Assembly (NCBI RefSeq): GCF_014192415.1
Contig: NZ_JACHXY010000001.1
Location: forward strand, 372,001-436,000
DNA: 64,000 nt
Direction: 5' to 3'
Source: Microbacterium proteolyticum
GTDB taxonomy: Bacteria > Actinomycetota > Actinomycetes > Actinomycetales > Microbacteriaceae
The notes under the pieces were generated by a model. It searched no databases. It was not told the DNA's origin and was given only the letters and a program-made list of their open reading frames with translations. This document shows positions 36,172 to 43,030 of this stretch, one piece after another. Each line of letters starts with the position of its first letter. Within the stretch, counting starts at the first letter, position 1. Position numbers and translations under genes: made by a program.

Positions 36172-37611
36172 GTGACCGCGTACCCGGCCTGGACTCCGGC
36201 ATCCCGCCCCGGCATCGTGCCGTTGCACCCGTACGGGTTCGGCACGATCCTCGGCCGCTCCTTCGTCGCCCTGCGCCACAACCCGAAAGTCCTCTTGGGT
36301 TTCGCGCTCGTCACCCAGGCCGTGGCCTACATCGTGCTGACCGCGGCCGTCGCCGCCGCCGCGGTCGCGAGCTTCACGCGCCTCGACACCGTCGCCCCGG
36401 GCAGTGACGATTTCGACGCCATCCTCGCTGGCTCGGTGGTGGTCACCAGCGCCACCGCCCTCGTCCTGGGCGTGGCGACGGGCGCACTGAGCGTCGTCGT
36501 GCAGGGCGTCGTCGTCGCCGAGGTCGCGCACGCCGTCGTCGCCGAGAAGCCGTCGCTCAAGGCCGTATGGGCGCGCGTCAAGCCCGTCGTGTGGCGTCTG
36601 ATCGGGTACAGCGCCCTCACCGTCCTCGCCACCGTCGTCGCGATCGGTGTGCTGGCCGGCATCGTCGCGCTGCTGGTCATGTCGGTGCTGTGGCTCGGCA
36701 TCCTCCTCGGTGTGCTGGCGGTGCTCGGACTGGTCGTGGTGTCGCTCTGGCTCGCCGCCAAGCTCTACCTGGTGCCGTCGGCGATCATCCTCGAGCGCGC
36801 GCCGGTGTTCCGCGCGATCGCTCGATCGTGGCGGCTGACGCGCGGGCGCTTCTGGTCCACGCTCGGCGTGTTCATCGTGATCTCGGTCGCGTTCAGCATC
36901 GTCGCCCAGATCATCTCGATCCCCTTCAGCCTCATCGGAAGCCTCGTGCCGGCCATCATCGCCCCGACCGGCGAGACCGACACCGGCGCGGTCGTCGGCC
37001 TGATCGTCGTGCAGGTCATCGGCCAGTTCGGCATCCTGCTCGTGCAGTGCATCGCGCTCGTGGTGCAGTCCACCTCGGCGGCGCTCGTGTACGTCAACGC
37101 CCGCATGCGCGGGGAAGCCCTCGACCACGACCTGCAGACCTACGTCGAAGCGCGCGACGCGGGAGCGACAGAGCTCGACGACCCCTATCTGGTCGGCGTG
37201 GGACGGGTCGTCGCTCGTCCCGCACCGGTGCCGTACGGGGCTGCCGGCGTGCAAACGGGGTACGGCCTGCCGGGCGGACAGTCGGGGTACGGCATGCACG
37301 GCACGCAGCCGGGGTACGCGACGCCAGGTGGGCAGCCCGGCTACGGCGGGCCGGCCGCACAGCCGGGGTACGCGGCGCCGGCCGGTCAGCGGGGGTACAC
37401 ATCGCCGTCCGGTCAGCCGGAGTACACACTGCCGGCCGGTCAGCCGGGTCACGAGCAGCGATCGCGCGACGATGCGCCCGCCGGGGGCGACCCGGCCGCC
37501 TCCGCCGCGACCGATCGCCCCGCTCACGTCGAAACGCCGCGCACGCGGTCCGACCCCGCGGGGGCGACACCCACCACCTGGGTCGCACCCGGATCGAACG
37601 GCGACGCGTGA
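36172..37611 (+). CDS. Multi-pass membrane protein with 9-residue C-terminal repeats
   Basis: 479 aa. Residues about 20-335 hold six or more transmembrane helices, resembling the glycerophosphoryl-diester-phosphodiesterase membrane domain (DUF7544/7847-like) with no catalytic phosphodiesterase part. The cytoplasmic tail contains eight tandem 9-residue repeats of GYxxPxGQP type (about 354-425), then a polar disordered end. GAGGAGG precedes the GTG. It is first in a five-gene operon with DUF4129, DUF4350, MoxR and DUF58 genes, all overlapping. It may be a scaffold or substrate channel for that system. Confidence 0.75.
   Translation: MTAYPAWTPASRPGIVPLHPYGFGTILGRSFVALRHNPKVLLGFALVTQAVAYIVLTAAVAAAAVASFTRLDTVAPGSDDFDAILAGSVVVTSATALVLGVATGALSVVVQGVVVAEVAHAVVAEKPSLKAVWARVKPVVWRLIGYSALTVLATVVAIGVLAGIVALLVMSVLWLGILLGVLAVLGLVVVSLWLAAKLYLVPSAIILERAPVFRAIARSWRLTRGRFWSTLGVFIVISVAFSIVAQIISIPFSLIGSLVPAIIAPTGETDTGAVVGLIVVQVIGQFGILLVQCIALVVQSTSAALVYVNARMRGEALDHDLQTYVEARDAGATELDDPYLVGVGRVVARPAPVPYGAAGVQTGYGLPGGQSGYGMHGTQPGYATPGGQPGYGGPAAQPGYAAPAGQRGYTSPSGQPEYTLPAGQPGHEQRSRDDAPAGGDPAASAATDRPAHVETPRTRSDPAGATPTTWVAPGSNGDA
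37231..37446 (+). repeat. Eight in-frame 27-bp tandem repeats
   Basis: Eight units of 27 bp coding for degenerate G-Y-x-x-P-x-G-Q-P nonapeptides in the tail of the 36172 gene. The first (PYGAAGVQT) and last units are most divergent. Slippage between units would change tail length without frameshift. Confidence 0.8.
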
Positions 37612-38264
37612 GATTCCCCGCCGCGCTCGCGGCAGCGTTCCCGCTGCTGCCCGACCCCGATGAGGCGCGGGAGTGGGCGGAACGGGAGCTGGCCGATCCG
37701 GCGTACGAGGCAGCCGAGCCCAACGTCGTCGACCGTATCGCCCAGGCGGTGGGTCGCTTCCTCGGCGACCTGCTGCGCGTGCCCGACACCTCCGGGTGGG
37801 GTCCGTCCGCGCTCATCGTCCTCGCGATCGTCATCGCCGCCCTGATCGTGGTCGCCGTCCTCATCTGGGGACGACCCCGCCTCGTGTCCCGCGCGACGCG
37901 GCCCGCTCACGCCCTGTTCGACGAGGACGACACCCGATCGGCCGACGATCTGCGTGCCGACGCCGCCCGGGCCGCCGCACGCGCCGACTGGGACGAGGCG
38001 ATCGTGCTGCGCTTCCGCGCCTTCGCCCGAGGTCTCACCGAGCGCGGTCTCGTCGACCCGCCGCCCGGCGCGACGGTTCGCGCGTTCTGCCGCGAGGCGG
38101 CCGGCGCCCTCCCGACCCTTGCCGGACCCCTCGACGAGGCGGCCGAGATCTTCGACGACGTGCGGTACCTGCGCCGACCCGGCTCCGCCGATCGCTACCG
38201 AGCCATCGCCGATCTCGACGACCAGGCCGTGCGCGCGCGCCCCACCCCGGCGGCCGCACCGTGA
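37608..38264 (+). CDS. DUF4129 domain protein
   Basis: 218 aa with one central transmembrane helix (about 65-88) and a C-terminal cytoplasmic DUF4129 domain (about 120-200; WDEAIVLRFRAFARGLTERGLV). DUF4129 proteins accompany MoxR and DUF58 genes in actinobacteria; the domain is of unknown function, sometimes found in transglutaminase-associated membrane systems. The GTG at 37608 overlaps the upstream stop by 4 nt. Confidence 0.82.
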   Translation: MRFPAALAAAFPLLPDPDEAREWAERELADPAYEAAEPNVVDRIAQAVGRFLGDLLRVPDTSGWGPSALIVLAIVIAALIVVAVLIWGRPRLVSRATRPAHALFDEDDTRSADDLRADAARAAARADWDEAIVLRFRAFARGLTERGLVDPPPGATVRAFCREAAGALPTLAGPLDEAAEIFDDVRYLRRPGSADRYRAIADLDDQAVRARPTPAAAP

Positions 38265-39427
38265 GCGTCGCGGTGGCCCCCGTCCGATCCCGACGGCGCG
38301 GAGCCCTCGGCTGGGCGGCCTTGGCCGTGGGCCTGCTCCTGGTCGCGCTCGTCGGCGGCACCCTGGTCTACGGCGGGTACGCCCAACGCGCCGCCCTCGA
38401 CCCCGAGTCCGCCGGGTCCGACGGCGCCCGCGCCGTCGTGCGCGTCCTGGAGCAGCAGGGCGTACGCGTGATCGTCGCGCGCGATCGCCCGGCCGCCGAG
38501 CGGGCGTTGGCCGACGGCGAGGCGACGCTCGCGATGCGCGACGCCCCCATGCTGTCCGACGATGCGCTGCGGGATCTGACCGATCGAGCGCGAGATGTCG
38601 TCCTGCTCGAGCCGCGCACGCGCGCACTCGACGTCCTGCTGAACGGTTCGGGACTCGGCGGCTTCGCCGACGACGAGGCGGTGGCCGCGGACTGCTCCCT
38701 GCCCGCCGCGGCGAACGCCGGGAGCGCACGGGTCGGCGAACTGATGACGCCGGGCGAGGGGGTCACCAGTTGCTTCCCCGTCGACGGCGAGTTCGGGCTC
38801 CTCACCGTCGAGACCACGGGCCGGACGATCACCGCGCTCGACGCGCTGGCGACGTTGACGAACGCGACCCTCCCCCGAGACGGCAACGCAGCCCTCGCCC
38901 TCGCCGTACTCGGCCAGAGCGACACGCTCGTCTGGTACCTGCCCTCCCCCGCCGACGCCGACCGCGCGGCCGACGTCCCGACGCTCAGCGAGCTGACTCC
39001 GCCCTGGGTCACCCCCGGCATCCTGTTGCTCATCGTCGCCGCCCTCATCGCGGCGATCTGGCGCGGACGCCGCTTCGGTCCCCTCGTGAGGGAGCGACTC
39101 CCGGTGACCGTGCGGGCGAACGAGACCACCGAGGGGCGCGCCCGCCTCTACGCCGTGGCGCGCGATGCGCCGCACGCCCTCGACGAGCTGCGGCGGGCGA
39201 CGCGGGGGCGTCTGGAGCGTCTGCTCGGGCTCTCCGCGCGCAGCGACCCCGGTCGCATCGCCGACGCGGTCGCCGCACGCCTGGGCGCCGATCGCGCGCG
39301 GGTGCACGGCATCCTCATCGACGATCAACCCCGCACCGACCGCGACCTCGTCGCGGCGGCCGACCGACTCCGCGACCTCGAGGCGAGCGTGCGCGCCGCC
39401 GTCCGAACCGAAGGGACCACACGATGA
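38261..39427 (+). CDS. DUF4350 domain protein
   Basis: 388 aa. A signal-anchor helix (about 17-40) leads to an extracytoplasmic DUF4350 domain with a Rossmann-like start (GARAVVRVLEQQGVRVIVARD). A second transmembrane helix lies near 253-270, followed by a cytoplasmic helical region. DUF4350 relates to the GATase-like/ABC-auxiliary fold and is typically encoded between DUF4129 and MoxR genes. The GTG overlaps the upstream stop and its own end overlaps moxR by 4 nt. Confidence 0.82.
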   Translation: MSVAVAPVRSRRRGALGWAALAVGLLLVALVGGTLVYGGYAQRAALDPESAGSDGARAVVRVLEQQGVRVIVARDRPAAERALADGEATLAMRDAPMLSDDALRDLTDRARDVVLLEPRTRALDVLLNGSGLGGFADDEAVAADCSLPAAANAGSARVGELMTPGEGVTSCFPVDGEFGLLTVETTGRTITALDALATLTNATLPRDGNAALALAVLGQSDTLVWYLPSPADADRAADVPTLSELTPPWVTPGILLLIVAALIAAIWRGRRFGPLVRERLPVTVRANETTEGRARLYAVARDAPHALDELRRATRGRLERLLGLSARSDPGRIADAVAARLGADRARVHGILIDDQPRTDRDLVAAADRLRDLEASVRAAVRTEGTTR

Positions 39428-40581
39428 CCGACAGCCCCGAGAATCCGGCCTGGCCCGCCCCCTCGCACCCGGACGCGGTCCCCGGTCCCGACGCTCGCGC
39501 GTCGAGCGATCCGCGCGCCGCCGCGCCCGCGACGATCTCCGAACCGGAACGCACGCCCGCCGCCGGCACGGCCTCTGCGCCCGGCGCCGCCCCCACCACC
39601 ACGCGGGCTCAGGCCCGGGCCGCCGACGACCACGCCGCGCTCCGCGAGTCCATGCACCGCGTGCGCCTCGAGGTGGGCAAGGCCGTCGTCGGACAGGACG
39701 GCACGGTCACCGGACTCCTCATCGCCCTGCTCTCGCGCGGCCATGTGCTCCTCGAGGGCGTCCCCGGGGTTGCCAAGACGCTGCTCGTGCGCTCCTTCAG
39801 CCGCGCCCTGGGTCTCGACACGCGTCGCGTGCAGTTCACCCCCGACCTCATGCCGGGAGACGTCACGGGGTCGCTCGTGTACGACCCCCGGGCCGGCGGG
39901 TTCGATTTCCGCCCCGGTCCCGTCTTCACCCACGTTCTGCTGGCCGACGAGATCAACCGCACGCCCCCCAAGACCCAGGCTGCCCTGCTGGAGGCGATGG
40001 AGGAGCGGCAGGTGTCGTCCGACGGCGAGAGCCGCGCCCTCCCCGACCCCTTCCTGGTCGCGGCGACCCAGAACCCCATCGAGCACGAGGGCACGTACAC
40101 GCTGCCCGAGGCGCAGCTCGACCGGTTCCTGCTCAAGCTCGTCGTCGACCTACCCGGGCGCGACGCCGAGGTCGACGTGCTGCGTCGCCACGCGGGTGGC
40201 TTCGACCCCCGTCGCCTGGAGGACGCCGGGGTGCATGCGGTGGTCACGGCCGACGAGATCCTGGCGGCGCAGCGCGCCGCGGCATCCGTCGCCGTCGACG
40301 ACGACCTGCTCGGCTACGTCGTCGACCTCGCGCGCGCCACCCGCCAGAGCCCCTCGGTGCTGCTGGGTGTCAGCCCGCGCGCGACGACGGGACTGCTGGC
40401 CGCGGCCAAGGCCTGGGCGTGGCTCGGCGGGTACCCCGCGATCACGCCCGACCATGTGCAGACGATGCTCGTGCCCGTCTGGCGCCACCGCATCCGCCTG
40501 CGCCCGGAAGCCGAGATCGAGGGCGTCTCGGTGGATGCCATCCTCACCTCCGTCCTGCAGCAGACCCGCGTCCCCATCTGA
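39424..40581 (+). CDS. moxR: MoxR-family AAA+ ATPase
   Basis: 385 aa. A ~70-residue Pro/Ala-rich, likely disordered N-terminus precedes an AAA+ module: Walker A GVPGVAKT (112-119), Walker B LLADEINR, sensor 1 ATQNPIEHEGTY, and a C-terminal lid. MoxR ATPases work with VWA or DUF58 proteins as chaperone-like factors for protein or metal-cofactor maturation. The ATG overlaps DUF4350 by 4 nt, and its stop shares one base with the DUF58 start (TGATG). The long N-terminal tail is unusual; a later start near residue 65 is possible. Confidence 0.9.
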   Translation: MTDSPENPAWPAPSHPDAVPGPDARASSDPRAAAPATISEPERTPAAGTASAPGAAPTTTRAQARAADDHAALRESMHRVRLEVGKAVVGQDGTVTGLLIALLSRGHVLLEGVPGVAKTLLVRSFSRALGLDTRRVQFTPDLMPGDVTGSLVYDPRAGGFDFRPGPVFTHVLLADEINRTPPKTQAALLEAMEERQVSSDGESRALPDPFLVAATQNPIEHEGTYTLPEAQLDRFLLKLVVDLPGRDAEVDVLRRHAGGFDPRRLEDAGVHAVVTADEILAAQRAAASVAVDDDLLGYVVDLARATRQSPSVLLGVSPRATTGLLAAAKAWAWLGGYPAITPDHVQTMLVPVWRHRIRLRPEAEIEGVSVDAILTSVLQQTRVPI

Positions 40582-41882
40582 TGTTCGTCACCGGCCGCCT
40601 CGCCCTGCTCGTCGCCCTCGGCGTCGTTCCTCTCGTGCTGCTGAGCAGCGCGGGGGTGCCGGCGTGGACCGCCGCGGGCGGGTGGGTGGTGCTCAGCGCC
40701 GTGCTGGCCGCCGTCGACATCGCCGTTGCCGCCGACGCGCGTCGCGTGGAGATCACGCGGACCCTGCCGGAGCGGGCCCTGCGCGACGAACCCGTCACGG
40801 GGGAACTGCGGGTGCGCAATCTCGGCACCCGCCTGCTGAGAGCGCGGGTGCGCGACGCGTGGCAGCCGACGGCCGGTGCGGCCCCGGGGCGGCAGAGCCT
40901 CACCGTCCCCCCGGGTGAGCGACGGGGAGCTCCCCTCTCGCTGCTTCCGCGTCGCCGGGGAGAGCTGCGCAGCGCGTTCGTCGTCGTACGTTCGGTGGGT
41001 CCGCTCGGCCTCGCCGGCCGTCAGGCCGTGATCGACGCCCCCGCGCGCCTGCGGGTGCTGCCCCCGTTCACCTCTCGGCGGCACCTCCCCTCGCGTCTCG
41101 CCCGGCTGCGGGAACTCGACGGCAACACCACCCTGCAGGTGCGAGGACAAGGCACCGAGTTCGACAGCCTCCGCGAGTACGTCCGCGGCGACGACGTCCG
41201 CTCCATCGACTGGCGGGCCACCGCCCGCGCGGGAACGACGATGCTGCGCACGTGGAGACCGGAACGCGACCGTCACGTCGTCATCGTCATCGACACCGGG
41301 CGCACGGCCGCCGCGCGGGTCGGCGACGGCGTGCGCCTGGACGCCGCGATGGAGGCCGCCCTGCTGCTCTCGGTCCTCGCGACGCGCGCCGGCGACCACG
41401 TGCACCTGCTCATGTTCGACCGCGTCACCCGCGCGCGCGTCACGCGGATCGACGGTTCGCAGCTGCTTCCCGCTCTGGTGGATGCCATGTGCCCGGTCGA
41501 CCCCCAGCTCATCGACACCGACTGGGATGCCGCCTTCGCTCAGATGCGCGGACTGTCGGTGCGCCCGGCGATGGTCGTGCTGCTGACCGCGGCCGACGAT
41601 CCCGAGGCCGCGCGCGCATTCCTCGCGTCGCTGCCCGCCGTCGCCTCACGGTCGCGGCTGTTGGTGGCGACGGCGACCGACGGTCCGGGCGAGGTACCGC
41701 CGCACCGGGATGCCGCGGACGTATACGCCGCCGCGGCCGTCGAGCGTGCCCGGCACGACGCGGAGCGCGTCCGTGACGCGGTGATGCGCGCGGGCGGTGA
41801 CGCGGTGTCGGCGTCGGCCGAGGACCTGCCTCCCCTCGTCGCCGACCGCTACCTCGCGCTCAAGGCGGCGGGCCGGCTGTAG
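40581..41882 (+). CDS. DUF58 domain protein
   Basis: 433 aa. Two transmembrane helices at the N-terminus (about 5-50) are followed by a beta-rich region and a DUF58/VWA-like domain with the signature GTEFDSLREYVRGDDVRSIDW and a MIDAS-like DTGRT. It is the usual partner of MoxR ATPases and probably sits on the inner membrane face. It is the last gene of the operon, followed by a 125-bp gap to oleA. Confidence 0.9.
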   Translation: MFVTGRLALLVALGVVPLVLLSSAGVPAWTAAGGWVVLSAVLAAVDIAVAADARRVEITRTLPERALRDEPVTGELRVRNLGTRLLRARVRDAWQPTAGAAPGRQSLTVPPGERRGAPLSLLPRRRGELRSAFVVVRSVGPLGLAGRQAVIDAPARLRVLPPFTSRRHLPSRLARLRELDGNTTLQVRGQGTEFDSLREYVRGDDVRSIDWRATARAGTTMLRTWRPERDRHVVIVIDTGRTAAARVGDGVRLDAAMEAALLLSVLATRAGDHVHLLMFDRVTRARVTRIDGSQLLPALVDAMCPVDPQLIDTDWDAAFAQMRGLSVRPAMVVLLTAADDPEAARAFLASLPAVASRSRLLVATATDGPGEVPPHRDAADVYAAAAVERARHDAERVRDAVMRAGGDAVSASAEDLPPLVADRYLALKAAGRL

Positions 41883-41923
41883 CACGTTCAGCCCCCATGC
41901 AGCCCCAGACATACGTCCCGGCT

Positions 41924-41929
41924 TATCCT
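41924..41929 (+). promoter_or_regulatory. Possible -10 box (TATCCT) of the ole operon
   Basis: TATCCT in the gap between the DUF58 gene and oleA, predicting a leader of about 70 nt. No good -35 element is seen. Confidence 0.35.
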
Positions 41930-42007
41930 GAGGGGTAATCTTCGAGCCGTCCGCGCGTCCCCTCCGTGCCCGGCTGCGCCGTCAACGCACAGGATGCGGG
42001 AGCTCTC

Positions 42008-43030
42008 TTGCCAGGTAATGCCACTACGCACTTCGATGATGTGGCCCTTGTTTCGGTGGCGAGCGTCCTGCCCAGCCGCGTGACGACGTCCGACGACATC
42101 GAGGCGAGGCTGGCCCCGGCGCTCGAGCGTCTCAAGCTCAAGCCCGGACTCCTGCGCCGCGTCGCGGGTGTCACCGAGCGCCGCAACTGGGCCGAGGGCG
42201 AGTCCTCCGACGAGGCGACGATCGCCGCGGGCAAACAGGCCCTCGTCGAGGCCGGTGTCGATCCCGGCGAGATCGGCCTGATCATCAACACCTCCGTGAC
42301 CCGCAAGCACCTCGAGCCGTCGGTGGCCGTGCGCCTTCACCACGGTCTCGGTCTGCCGAGCTCGGCGATCAACTTCGACGTCGCCAACGCCTGCCTCGGC
42401 TTCATCAACGGCATGAGCCTCGCCGCCGGCATGATCCAGTCCGGCCAGGTCAAGTACGCCCTGATCGTCAACGGCGAGGACGCCGACGAGATCCAGGTCA
42501 ACACCATCAACCGCCTCGTGCGCGAAGACCTCGACCGTGACGCCTTCATGCAGGAGTTCGCCTCGCTGACGCTCGGTTCGGGGGCCGCGGCCGCCGTGCT
42601 CGGTCGCGCGAGCGACCACCCCGAGGGTCACCGCATCGTCGGCGGAGTGACGCGCGCCGCCACCCAGTTCTACGACCTCTGCGTCGGCAGCGTCGACGGC
42701 ATGTTCACCGACGCCAAGGCGCTGCTGAAGGGCGGACTCGACCTCGTCGTGTCGGCGTGGAAAGAAGCCAAGGGCGAGTTCGACTGGACCGGCATGGATC
42801 GCTACGTCACGCACCAGGTGTCGTCGGTCCACACCTCCGCGATCGTCCGCGCCGCCAAGCTCGACCGCACTCGCGTGCCGGTCACGTACCCCACCCTGGG
42901 CAATGTGGGACCGGCCTCCATCCCCATCACCCTTGCCGCCGAGCAGAAGACGCTGCGCCGGGGCGACCGCGTCCTGCTGATGGGAGTGGGCTCCGGGCTG
43001 AACACCGGCATGCTGGAGCTGGCCTGGTGA
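42008..43030 (+). CDS. oleA: OleA: thiolase-fold 2-alkyl-3-ketoacyl (beta-keto acid) synthase
   Basis: 340 aa thiolase-superfamily enzyme that condenses two fatty acyl-CoAs head to head to a 2-alkyl-3-ketoalkanoic acid, the first step of long-chain olefin synthesis. The nucleophile is Cys129 in VANACLG, the OleA-specific glutamate is in HLEPSV (Glu103), and His and Asn follow in THQVSSVHT and LGNVGPAS. A TTG start at 42008 is chosen: GGGAG lies 6 nt before it and the product begins PGNATTHFDD like relatives. FabH is the main alternative, but the neighbours decide for OleA. Confidence 0.92.
   Translation: MPGNATTHFDDVALVSVASVLPSRVTTSDDIEARLAPALERLKLKPGLLRRVAGVTERRNWAEGESSDEATIAAGKQALVEAGVDPGEIGLIINTSVTRKHLEPSVAVRLHHGLGLPSSAINFDVANACLGFINGMSLAAGMIQSGQVKYALIVNGEDADEIQVNTINRLVREDLDRDAFMQEFASLTLGSGAAAAVLGRASDHPEGHRIVGGVTRAATQFYDLCVGSVDGMFTDAKALLKGGLDLVVSAWKEAKGEFDWTGMDRYVTHQVSSVHTSAIVRAAKLDRTRVPVTYPTLGNVGPASIPITLAAEQKTLRRGDRVLLMGVGSGLNTGMLELAW

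Noticed and set aside
37231..37446. Possible CRISPR-like array
   Set aside because: The 27-bp units are contiguous, without spacers, and are in frame in a coding region.
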